DNA of 64,000 nt from an uncultured Bacteroidales bacterium. Lineage in GTDB: Bacteria > Bacteroidota > Bacteroidia > Bacteroidales > F082. Below the pieces are notes generated by a model. The model did not search any database, was not told where the DNA came from, and was given only the letters and a program-made list of their open reading frames with translations. The position numbers and the translations under genes are program-made. The stretch is from the NCBI GenBank assembly GCA_947303395.1, contig CAMYYD010000008.1, forward strand, positions 1 through 64,000. The letters are read 5' to 3'. Shown here piece after piece: positions 52,107 to 59,762 of this stretch. The first letter of the stretch is position 1. The number at the start of each line of letters is the position of its first letter.

Positions 52107-52988
52107 TTAAAAAGGTTCCACGTGCACTCCGACGTGAGTCTCCTTGCCGTATTTGCTTCTCAGCAGATTTTCTATCTCCGTCGCCTTGTCGTGGGCTTCC
52201 GTCAGTGTGATGTCGCCGTTCATCTTGATATGCAACTCGATGGCATAATGGTTGCCGACGCGGCGAGTCTTGAGATTGTGCGGATTCTCGACGTCTTTCA
52301 CCTCCGAAATCATATCCAAAATCTCCTGCTCCACGCTCTCCGGAAGAGCTTTGTCGGTGAGATCGCCGACTCCGTCTTTCAACAAATCGAACGCCACCTT
52401 ACCTATCATAACACCAACAACTATTGATGCTATCGGGTCGAGGATAACCCAACGCTGACCGAGAAGAATTGCGCCGCCGATGCCAATCAAAGTGCCGATC
52501 GACGAGAGTGCGTCGCTGCGATGATGCCATGCGTTTGCCTCCAATGCCGGCGAGTTAAGTTTACGGGCTTTTATGATAGAATAACGGTAAACAGCTTCTT
52601 TCAGCAAAATTGAGGCAACAGCCGCCCAAAGCGCAAGCATTCCAGGCGCCTCAAGCTCCTCACCATCGAAGAAATCGTCTATTTTCACAACTCCGCTGCT
52701 GATGATGCCAACAGCCACAATAACGAGCGCCAACCCAATGATTGTCAATGCCAATGTCTCAAACTTCCCGTGGCCATATTCATGCGATTTATCCTTCGGC
52801 TTGCCGCTGATTTTCACAAAAACCAACACCACGATATCCGTGAGGAAATCCGACAACGAATGCACCGCGTCGGCCACCATCGCCGAGCTGTGTCCCAGCA
52901 CACCCGCCACAAACTTAAACACCAGCAGCAGCACGTTGACCACGCTGCCAATGATTGTCACTTTGAATATTTCTTTGGTTCTTTCCAT
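52107..52988 (-). CDS. Cation diffusion facilitator transporter
   Basis: 293 residues, six transmembrane helices and a cytoplasmic C-terminal metal-binding domain. The TM2 signature AMVADAVHSLSDFLTD and the TM5 HHRSDALSSIGTL (the HxxxD and HRSDA pairs) are present. Exports Zn2+, Fe2+ or similar; specificity is not read. Its start lies 31 bases inside the upstream gene. Confidence 0.92.
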   Translation of the reverse strand: MERTKEIFKVTIIGSVVNVLLLVFKFVAGVLGHSSAMVADAVHSLSDFLTDIVVLVFVKISGKPKDKSHEYGHGKFETLALTIIGLALVIVAVGIISSGVVKIDDFFDGEELEAPGMLALWAAVASILLKEAVYRYSIIKARKLNSPALEANAWHHRSDALSSIGTLIGIGGAILLGQRWVILDPIASIVVGVMIGKVAFDLLKDGVGDLTDKALPESVEQEILDMISEVKDVENPHNLKTRRVGNHYAIELHIKMNGDITLTEAHDKATEIENLLRSKYGKETHVGVHVEPF

Positions 52989-53281
52989 ATTGTCTCTAAC
53001 AAAAAACTGACTGGGCGGAATCCGTCGTTGCAGCTTATCATCGCCGAATTAGGGTTTTTCATCCAGCCGTCATAAAAATTACCGCGACCAGCCGCCAGCT
53101 CCTGCACAAACCACCGCATCGACTCCCAGGCACTCTCGCACATCCCCTCAGGCTTCGCGCCATCAACGGAAATCCACGACTGCCCCTCCCTCACATCGCA
53201 CGTATGCTCAATCGGATTCTCGTATTTCGCCTGTAAATCCGTGTAGTTTGCTTTTCTTATGGCGGTAATTTTGACGTTCAT
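52958..53281 (-). CDS. TIGR04076-like small protein
   Basis: 107 residues; the pattern KITAIRKANYTDLQAKYENPIEHTC...EGQSWIS...PEGMCESAWESM, with two Cys about 30 apart, matches the TIGR04076 family by recall. No reaction is known. The 3' end overlaps the CDF gene start. Confidence 0.65.
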   Translation of the reverse strand: MNVKITAIRKANYTDLQAKYENPIEHTCDVREGQSWISVDGAKPEGMCESAWESMRWFVQELAAGRGNFYDGWMKNPNSAMISCNDGFRPVSFLLETIWKEPKKYSK

Positions 53282-53294
53282 ATTGTGGTTATTG

Positions 53295-53316
53295 CGAACG
53301 AATGATGATTCGCCCC
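53295..53316. repeat. Small dispersed-type palindrome downstream of queF
   Basis: CGAAT (53299-53303), spacer GATG, ATTCG (53308-53312), embedded in a stretch whose minus strand reads GTAGGGGCGAATCATC. It resembles a short palindromic element that can occur in many copies. Confidence 0.5.
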
Positions 53317-53321
53317 TACAC

Positions 53322-53783
53322 CTATCTGATCTGATAATTTTTCATTCTTTCCTCTGCCATTGCCTCGAATTTCGTTCCCGGTTTGCCGTAATTTGCATAA
53401 GGATAAATGCTGATTCCGCCACGCGGGAGGAAGAAACCGACCACCTCGATGTAACGCGGATCCATCAGTTTCACTAAGTCGTTGAGAATGATATTGATGA
53501 CATCCTCGTGGAAATCACCGTGGTTGCGGAACGAAAACATATAAAGTTTCAAGCTCTTGCTTTCCACCATCTTCTTGTCGGGGATGTACATTATCTTGAT
53601 TTCAGCGAAGTCAGGCTGTCCCGTAATCGGGCAAAGCGCTGTAAACTCCGGGCAGTTGAATTGCACCCAATAGTCGCGCTCAGGATGCTGATTTTCAAAG
53701 GCTTCCAAGACCTCCGGCGCATATGTCTCCGGAATCTTCGAATAGCGGCCTAACGACTGTAAATGTTCTTCTTTTCTATCCAT
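53322..53783 (-). CDS. queF: NADPH-dependent 7-cyano-7-deazaguanine (preQ0) reductase
   Basis: 153 residues, short unimodular QueF. Reduces preQ0 to preQ1 in queuosine synthesis. The active-site Cys is C51 and the Asp D58 in [14 protein letters not shown]. The NADPH-binding Glu-rich [20 protein letters not shown] is conserved. Its start shares one base with the transporter stop, so both are on one transcript behind the preQ1 riboswitch. Confidence 0.95.
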   Translation of the reverse strand: MDRKEEHLQSLGRYSKIPETYAPEVLEAFENQHPERDYWVQFNCPEFTALCPITGQPDFAEIKIMYIPDKKMVESKSLKLYMFSFRNHGDFHEDVINIILNDLVKLMDPRYIEVVGFFLPRGGISIYPYANYGKPGTKFEAMAEERMKNYQIR

Positions 53784-54469
53784 TATTTGAAAATATTATA
53801 TGAGATATTATTATCGTAAACGTCAACGTTTTCGCGTATTTTCACCCATTTCACCATTTTTATAGTCACCGGAAGGATGATGAGTTCGTAGGCGGTTTTG
53901 AGTCCGACCTGCCAAAGCACGAAACTCGGCATCTGGTCGAGCGGAACGATGCCCAACAAAGCTACTGGGAAGAAGATTACCGAGTCGCAAGCCTCGCCGA
54001 GCAAAGTGCTCAAAACAGCGCGAAGGGTGAAACGTTTTCCATTGTCGCGAACCTTCATTTTGCTCATCACGAAGGCGTTCATGAACGAGCCAACTAAGAA
54101 TGCCAAAAACGATGCGAAAACGATGCGCGGAGCGAGTCCGAAAATCGCGTGAAAACCAATGCCGGCTGGTGTTTCCTGCCACCATGCCACGCCTGGGATG
54201 AGGTCGATTAGCCATCCTAGGATAACGAAGAAAAAGTTCAGCGCGAACGCCATCCAGATGAGTGTTTTAGCCCTGCGGAATCCCCACACCTCGCTCACCA
54301 CGTCGTTGACGATGTAGCTAATCGGGAACACGAAAATCGCCCCGGTGAAATTGGCGGGACCGAATGAAATTTGTTTTGTGGCGAAGAGGTTCGCCATCAT
54401 GAGACTTGCGGTAAACAGCGTCGCCATAACCAAAAACAGCACGCTGACTTGATGATTTTTTTGTGTCAT
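53783..54469 (-). CDS. Queuosine-precursor transporter (VUT/YhhQ family)
   Basis: 228 residues, about six transmembrane helices. Family motifs: [45 protein letters not shown] and [39 protein letters not shown]. Takes up preQ0/preQ1 or queuine (family knowledge). Start at 54469; a frame extension to 54589 would run through the riboswitch and the promoter. Confidence 0.9.
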   Translation of the reverse strand: MTQKNHQVSVLFLVMATLFTASLMMANLFATKQISFGPANFTGAIFVFPISYIVNDVVSEVWGFRRAKTLIWMAFALNFFFVILGWLIDLIPGVAWWQETPAGIGFHAIFGLAPRIVFASFLAFLVGSFMNAFVMSKMKVRDNGKRFTLRAVLSTLLGEACDSVIFFPVALLGIVPLDQMPSFVLWQVGLKTAYELIILPVTIKMVKWVKIRENVDVYDNNISYNIFK

Positions 54470-54470
54470 A

Positions 54471-54507
54471 TCTTGTTTTGTTAAAGGGGGTTTCCAAGTA
54501 CCCCTGG
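54471..54507 (-). ncRNA. preQ1-I riboswitch in the leader of the transporter-queF operon
   Basis: Read on the minus strand: CCAGGGG (54507-54501), loop TACTTGGAAA, CCCCCT (54490-54485), then the tail TTAACAAAACAAGA (54484-54471). P1 is AGGGG with CCCCT. The loop CTTG (54498-54495) can pair with the tail CAAG (54475-54472) to make the H-type pseudoknot. The tail is nearly the same as that of known class-I preQ1 aptamers. It ends three bases before the ATG, so binding preQ1 should hide the ribosome site and turn translation off. Confidence 0.9.
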
Positions 54508-54522
54508 TTACTAAATCGGATG

Positions 54523-54617
54523 CAAAGATACGACTTTTTGTTGATAGCGAAGAGTTAAAAGTTAAAAGAATTTGCAAAAATGCACTCAATTTGAAAACAT
54601 TATAGAATTTATCTTTG
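54523..54617. promoter_or_regulatory. Divergent promoters of the preQ1-controlled operon and of the restriction-modification controller
   Basis: TATCTTTG on the minus strand (54523-54530), 15 bases before the riboswitch, and TATCTTTG on the plus strand (54610-54617), 32 bases before the controller ATG. Controller boxes lie at 54585-54595 and 54620-54630. Confidence 0.65.
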
Positions 54618-54630
54618 CACTCATATTGAG
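54585..54630 (+). promoter_or_regulatory. Two putative controller-protein boxes (CTCA-N3-TGA)
   Basis: Box 1 CTCAATTTGAA (54585-54595) and box 2 CTCATATTGAG (54620-54630, a perfect palindrome). Both are preceded by GCA, with 35 bases between centres, flanking the -7 element. Paired boxes of this kind are typical of C-protein-regulated restriction-modification genes. Inference. Confidence 0.5.
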
Positions 54631-54648
54631 AATAAATAAATTTCGACG

Positions 54649-54942
54649 ATGGAAATCAGCGATTATCAGGATCAGGTTATCATTGAGATAAAAAAGCTTC
54701 GCGAGAAGGAAGGTCTCAGTCAGGCGAAGCTCAGCGAGATATTAGGCATATCGCGCGGTCAGATGAGCAACATAGAGAATCCGAATTACACGCATAAATA
54801 CACTTTGAAGCAGATTAATGCCATCTGTGAGCATTTGAATTATCCTATTGAGAAAGTTTTTCTTCCAAACACAAAGATAAATGCTGAATGCTCAAAAGCG
54901 ATTAAGGCATTGGTGGATAGTATAATTAAGTACGAGGAATGA
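54649..54942 (+). CDS. XRE-family regulator, probable restriction-modification controller protein
   Basis: 97 residues with one XRE-type helix-turn-helix at about 13-66 (EIKKLREKEGLSQAKLSEILGISRGQMSNIEN). It lies four bases before the methylase gene in the same direction, the standard place for a C protein, which times nuclease expression after methylase. AT-rich. Confidence 0.78.
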   Translation: MEISDYQDQVIIEIKKLREKEGLSQAKLSEILGISRGQMSNIENPNYTHKYTLKQINAICEHLNYPIEKVFLPNTKINAECSKAIKALVDSIIKYEE

Positions 54943-54946
54943 AATA

Positions 54947-56347
54947 ATGGCTAAGATAATAAGAAATAAGACATCTAAACCAAAACAATTGAATAAACTT
55001 AAAAAGACTGTTGATTATTTACCAGTTAGCGAGACTATTTCGGATCAACTGGAAGAATGTCAATTGCCTTTGTTTACATATGGTGAGACAAATGGCAAAG
55101 ATGAATTGTCCATGCTCTCGCTGTTTTCTGGTTGTGGTGGTATGGATATCGGCTTTGAAGGAGGTTTTATTTGCAACAAAAAGTCTCTTCCGAAAAACTC
55201 CTCCAAAATTGATCATAAAGTTAACGATGACTGGGTAATGTTAAAACGTAATAGATTTAAAACTGTTTTTGCTAATGACATTCTCCCAGAAGCCATGAGT
55301 ACATGGACCCGATATATGAGTAGATTTGGGACAGATCCATGGATATATCATACAGACAGTATTGTGGAACTGGTTAAGCGGCACTATGCCGGCGAAAAAG
55401 TTTTTCCGGATCACGTAGACATTGTAACAGGTGGATTTCCTTGTCAAGATTTCAGTGTAGCTGGCAAACGAAAAGGATTTGAATCTGACAAATCACACGA
55501 TGGTACGTTAAGAAAAGAAGACGTACCGACTGAAGAAACTCGTGGTAAGCTATATTATTGGATGAAACAAGTTATTGATATAACAAAACCCAATATATTT
55601 ATAGCCGAGAATGTTAAAGGACTTGTTTCTTTAGGTGATGTCCGAGATATTATTCAAAAGGATTTTTCTCATGCGGATGGTGATGGATATATTGTGTTAC
55701 CACCACAGGTGCTACATGCCGGTAATTACGGAGTACCAGAAACCAGAGAGCGTGTGATTTTTATAGGAATTAGACGTAAGGCATTAAACAACAAGGCGTT
55801 AAAAGCATTGGATTCCGGCGATATTCCTGATGAATTCAATCCATATCCCAGCCCAACGCACAACTATAATGTTGGTGATAAATCTCTTAATAAACCCGTT
55901 ACTTGCCGCGACGTATTCAATGGATTAAAAGAGCCAGATGACGCTTCTGATTTGTCTCAACGCTTTTATTCGAAAGCAAAATTTCTTGGAAAGCATTGTC
56001 AGGGACAAATAGAAATCCATTTAGATGGATTAGGACCAACCATTCGTTCTGAGCATCATGGAAATATAGAGTTCAGACGTTTGAATCTTGAACATGGTGG
56101 GAAATATATTGATGAATTAAAACAAGGTAAATCCGAAAGAAGACTGACCCCACGCGAATGTGCCCTAATACAAACATTTCCACCAGATTATCCTTTCGTA
56201 GCATTTAAAGACTATTCTAAACATTTTGTGGTTAATCAATCTGGCGCATATAAGGTTATAGGCAACGCTGTACCACCAATGTTGGCCTTTAACATAGCAA
56301 CAAGATTAGAAGAACTATGGCCTAAATACTTTGAAAATCATGAATGA
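54947..56347 (+). CDS. DNA (cytosine-5) methyltransferase
   Basis: 466 residues. Motif I LSLFSGCGGMDIGFEGG (about 57-73), motif IV GGFPCQDFSVAGKRKG with catalytic C166, motif VI ENVKGL (E221), motif VIII ETRERVIFIGIRR, and late motifs RRLTPRECALIQTFPPDY and QSGAYKVIGNAVPP. An N-terminal extension of ~55 residues precedes motif I. Recognition sequence unknown. Overlaps the nuclease start by eight bases. Codon use is AT-rich compared with flanking genes. Confidence 0.95.
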   Translation: MAKIIRNKTSKPKQLNKLKKTVDYLPVSETISDQLEECQLPLFTYGETNGKDELSMLSLFSGCGGMDIGFEGGFICNKKSLPKNSSKIDHKVNDDWVMLKRNRFKTVFANDILPEAMSTWTRYMSRFGTDPWIYHTDSIVELVKRHYAGEKVFPDHVDIVTGGFPCQDFSVAGKRKGFESDKSHDGTLRKEDVPTEETRGKLYYWMKQVIDITKPNIFIAENVKGLVSLGDVRDIIQKDFSHADGDGYIVLPPQVLHAGNYGVPETRERVIFIGIRRKALNNKALKALDSGDIPDEFNPYPSPTHNYNVGDKSLNKPVTCRDVFNGLKEPDDASDLSQRFYSKAKFLGKHCQGQIEIHLDGLGPTIRSEHHGNIEFRRLNLEHGGKYIDELKQGKSERRLTPRECALIQTFPPDYPFVAFKDYSKHFVVNQSGAYKVIGNAVPPMLAFNIATRLEELWPKYFENHE

Positions 56348-57434
56348 GGAATCAAAAATAATAACAATACGAAAAGTTGACATAAACAAAGCTGACGATT
56401 GTTTTTCAGAACTAATGAGCAAAGCAGAAATGATGTTGAATCAGCAAGCATCTGTTCATGTTGATCAATACAAAAGCCTTACCCCTAGCGAATTAGAGAC
56501 TGTCAGTAAAGAAATTATTCGATCAGCTTGCCAGAACACCCCATTTAATCCGGATAATGTTATATTGGTGTCAGGTCACAAATTTCCGGATATAGTTGCC
56601 GATGGTTATTATGGAGTTGAGGTTAAGTCAACTAATAAAAACCATTGGACATCAACTGGAAGCAGTATTGTAGAAAGCACTCGCATCGAAACTGTCGAGA
56701 GTATTTATGTGTTGTTCGGTAAATTAGGAGGTACTCCTGCTGAATTTAGATGTCGACCATATCAAGATGTTATGTGCGACATCGCCGTGACTCATTCTCC
56801 TCGTTATCTGATTGATATGACCCTCAAAAAAGGTGAGACTATATTCGACAAGCTAAACTATCCATACGATAAACTCAGAAACTCCCCCGAAGCCATTGAT
56901 AAAGTCAAACAATACTATAAAAAGCAAGCCAAAAAACAAGGTAATCAAATGCCATGGTGGATTGATGATTCCGATACAGATCCAATCGGCATGAACATAA
57001 GATTATGGAATAGCTTGCCAATAATAGAAAGAACTCATCTGAAAGCACAAATGCTGGTTTTATACCCTGAAATGGTTAATAGTAATTACGGTAATGCCGC
57101 AATGTGGTTGGCAAGTGCGAAAGGAGTCGTTAATCCGAGCTTTAGAGATATTATTTCAGCTGGCGGAAGAATTTATACATTAAATGGCAACTTTATTGAG
57201 AATGGCATTCCAAAAGTTTGGAAAACTTTGGCTCAAATATTTCCATTGATTAAAGAATATCTCAAGAAAGACACTGTTATTTATCCATATATCAAAGAGT
57301 ATAATCCTAGTATTATTTCAGATAACATGCTTAACAAATGGATTGAACAAATCGAGCGCATTATACCACCAGTAAATGTTGGCAATAAGAAATACTCATT
57401 CATGGAACTAATGGATCTTTTATATTCCGAATAA
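56340..57434 (+). CDS. Type II restriction endonuclease with PD-(D/E)xK core
   Basis: 364 residues. The nuclease motif is PDIVADGYYGVEVKST: P83-D84, then E94-V-K96. Before it come SLTPSELETVSKEIIRSAC and the helix-forming N-terminus; the C-terminal 230 residues carry no motif I can name. Position directly behind the C5 methylase, overlapping it, is the main support for assigning it as its partner. Recognition sequence unknown. Start at ATG 56340. Confidence 0.8.
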   Translation: MNEESKIITIRKVDINKADDCFSELMSKAEMMLNQQASVHVDQYKSLTPSELETVSKEIIRSACQNTPFNPDNVILVSGHKFPDIVADGYYGVEVKSTNKNHWTSTGSSIVESTRIETVESIYVLFGKLGGTPAEFRCRPYQDVMCDIAVTHSPRYLIDMTLKKGETIFDKLNYPYDKLRNSPEAIDKVKQYYKKQAKKQGNQMPWWIDDSDTDPIGMNIRLWNSLPIIERTHLKAQMLVLYPEMVNSNYGNAAMWLASAKGVVNPSFRDIISAGGRIYTLNGNFIENGIPKVWKTLAQIFPLIKEYLKKDTVIYPYIKEYNPSIISDNMLNKWIEQIERIIPPVNVGNKKYSFMELMDLLYSE

Positions 57435-57457
57435 CGTAATATAAGTGTTATTATATT

Positions 57458-57973
57458 ATGACAGATTCAATGACACCTCTACAACGGCATCATTGTATGG
57501 CCAGTATCCATAGCATTGCTACGAAACCAGAAATACTTGTCCGACATTGGCTCTGGTCACATGGCTATCGCTACCGCTTAAATGTAAAAGGAGTTCCGGG
57601 GAAGCCGGATATTGTGATGCGACCATATCACACAGCCATATTTGTTAATGGTTGTTTTTGGCATGGTCATGAAGGGTGTGACAACTATCGCAAGCCAAAA
57701 TCTAATGTGGAGTTTTGGACCAATAAAATCCACCGCAACCAAGAACGTGACCTGCAGAACTATCAGATTTTACAGGAAAACGGCTGGCACGTCATCGTCA
57801 TCTGGGAATGCCAACTGAAACCCAATCGCATCAAAGAGACAATGCTGCGCGTCGAGACGCTACTCTGCGATTATTTCCTCACCCTGCATCGCCCCAAGAT
57901 GGTCAACTACTCCTCCACCGAAGACACCGAAATCCCAATGGCCGCCGAAACTTCCGAGGAATATAGCCATTAG
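57458..57973 (+). CDS. vsr: Very short patch repair endonuclease
   Basis: 171 residues. Nicks at T:G mismatches left by deaminated 5-methylcytosine, hence its company with a C5 methylase. Motifs: MASIHSIATKPEILVRHWLW, GKPDIVM (catalytic D51), FVNGCFWHGHEGC (H69, H71) and WTNKIHRNQERD. The last ~30 residues (MVNYSSTEDTEIPMAAE...) are extra. Base composition changes inside the gene: AT-rich before about 57770, GC-rich and host-like after it. Confidence 0.92.
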   Translation: MTDSMTPLQRHHCMASIHSIATKPEILVRHWLWSHGYRYRLNVKGVPGKPDIVMRPYHTAIFVNGCFWHGHEGCDNYRKPKSNVEFWTNKIHRNQERDLQNYQILQENGWHVIVIWECQLKPNRIKETMLRVETLLCDYFLTLHRPKMVNYSSTEDTEIPMAAETSEEYSH

Positions 57974-57993
57974 CTATTAGCCGTTAGCCATTA
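57963..57993. repeat. Short TTAGC-type tandem repeat at the end of vsr
   Basis: Units of TAGCCATTAG / TAGCTATTAG / CCGTTAGCCATTAG repeat about three times from inside the vsr stop region to 57993. Confidence 0.6.
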
Positions 57994-58055
57994 GTATTAT
58001 TAATCCACAAGCTATTATCTTTTAACTTTCCTCTTCTAACTTTTAACTAATTTCG

Positions 58056-58063
58056 TATCTTTG
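58056..58063 (+). promoter_or_regulatory. -7 element TATCTTTG for the C69 dipeptidase
   Basis: Matches TAnnTTTG, 17 bases before the ATG at 58080. Confidence 0.5.
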
Positions 58064-58079
58064 CACAAAAATTATCATT

Positions 58080-59762
58080 ATGAAAAAACTCATATCACTA
58101 ACCCTACTTCTCGCCTCAGCAGCATACGCCCTCGCCTGCACCAACCTCATCGTTGGGAAAAAAGCGTCAGCCGACGGAAGCGTGATGTGCACTTATAACT
58201 GCGACGGATTCGGATTCTCAGGATCGCTGTTCTACAGCCCTGCAGGACGACATGACAAAGACGAACTGATCGCCATCCACGGATGGGGACCGGCACACGA
58301 AGGTCAGTTTGTGAAACAAGTGAAATACACCTATAACGTCGTCGGACTGATGAACGAACATCAGGTGACTATTGTCGAGACCACCTTCGACGGACGTCTG
58401 GAACTCGTAAACCGCGAGGGACTCCTCGACTATTTCAGTCTGATGCGACTCGCTTTGCAACGCTCATCGACAGCACGCGAAGCCATAAAATGCATGGCGG
58501 AACTCGTCGAGGAATACGGCTACAACAGCAGCGGCGAGAGCATCACCGTGTGCGACCCCAACGAGGCCTGGATCATGGAGATAATAGGCAAAGGCGAAGG
58601 CCGCAAAGGTGCCGTGTGGGTGGCGTTACGCATCCCCGACGACTGCATCTCGGCACATGCCAACCTCAGCAGAATCAGGCAGTTCCCGCAAGATAAGAAG
58701 AAAAGCATCAATAGCAAACAACTTAATAGGATCAACAAACCCGAAGTCGAATGCGTCTACGCCCACGATGTCATCAGTTTTGCCCGTGAAAAAGGGTTTT
58801 ATGAAGGCAGCGACAAAGACTTCTCTTTCCGCGACGCCTACTGCCCCATCGACTTCGAGAATGTGCGCTACGCCGACGCCCGCGTGTGGAGCTTCTTCCG
58901 CCATCACTGCTCGGATATGGACCAGTATCTGCCTTATATCAACGGTGAGTTCGACGTCTGCGACGGCATGCCTCTGTGGGTGAAACCCGACGCTCCGCTA
59001 TCTTTGCGCGACCTGCAACACGACATGCGCGACCACTTCGAAGGCACGCCTCTCGACATGACTGCCGACATGACTGCCGGCCCATGGGGAATGCCGATAC
59101 GTCCGCTGCCGATGCATTTCCGCTCATCAGACAGCACCGACTACTACCGCGAACGCCCAATAGCAACACAACAAAGCGGCTTCACGATGACATGCCAGAT
59201 GCGCTCATGGCTGCCTGACGACGTGGGCGGCGTCACATGGTTCAACTGCGACGATGCCGACATGGTTGCATACGTGCCACTCTACTGCTGCATCACACAG
59301 GTGCCCGACTGCTTCCGTCCTGAAAACAACCCGCGCAACGAATTCAGCTTCGAGTCGGCATTCTGGATGAACAACTGGGTGGCAAACATGATATACCCAC
59401 GCTATTCGATGATGATCGGCGACCTCCGCATCGCTCAAAAAGAGCTCGAAGATTATTATTTCGCCGACCAAAACGAAGTGCTGAAATCCATAGAAAAGAT
59501 GACACCCGCCGACCGACGCGACTATCTCAACAAGAAAAGCATAGCCTACGCCGACCGTATGATGGAACGCTGGGATACGTTAGCTAAATTCCTGATTGTC
59601 AGATACAACGACCAGATAAAACGTCGTGTCGACAAGAACGGCAACTTACAACGTTGGGGTCACGAGACGCCAGGCTACGACCAGCAGTTCATCGATGCCA
59701 TCGGACCAGCCACCGGTGACCGTTACAAATTAAATAATGTGATTGAACGTAGAGAACGTTAG
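58080..59762 (+). CDS. C69-family dipeptidase (Ntn hydrolase)
   Basis: 560 residues. Signal peptide MKKLISLTLLLASAAYALA, then C20 (CTNLIVGKKASADGS), which would become the N-terminal nucleophile. It is followed by the conserved GLMNEHQVTIVETTFDGR and ESITVCDPNEAWIMEIIGKG blocks. Acts on dipeptides in the periplasm or outside. A lipobox is unlikely because the -3 residue is Ala. Its stop overlaps the convergent gene by four bases. Confidence 0.9.
   Translation: MKKLISLTLLLASAAYALACTNLIVGKKASADGSVMCTYNCDGFGFSGSLFYSPAGRHDKDELIAIHGWGPAHEGQFVKQVKYTYNVVGLMNEHQVTIVETTFDGRLELVNREGLLDYFSLMRLALQRSSTAREAIKCMAELVEEYGYNSSGESITVCDPNEAWIMEIIGKGEGRKGAVWVALRIPDDCISAHANLSRIRQFPQDKKKSINSKQLNRINKPEVECVYAHDVISFAREKGFYEGSDKDFSFRDAYCPIDFENVRYADARVWSFFRHHCSDMDQYLPYINGEFDVCDGMPLWVKPDAPLSLRDLQHDMRDHFEGTPLDMTADMTAGPWGMPIRPLPMHFRSSDSTDYYRERPIATQQSGFTMTCQMRSWLPDDVGGVTWFNCDDADMVAYVPLYCCITQVPDCFRPENNPRNEFSFESAFWMNNWVANMIYPRYSMMIGDLRIAQKELEDYYFADQNEVLKSIEKMTPADRRDYLNKKSIAYADRMMERWDTLAKFLIVRYNDQIKRRVDKNGNLQRWGHETPGYDQQFIDAIGPATGDRYKLNNVIERRER

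Noticed and set aside
58080-58139. Lipobox in the C69 dipeptidase
   Set aside because: The residue at -3 is Ala and the Cys is the known catalytic N-terminal residue of the family.
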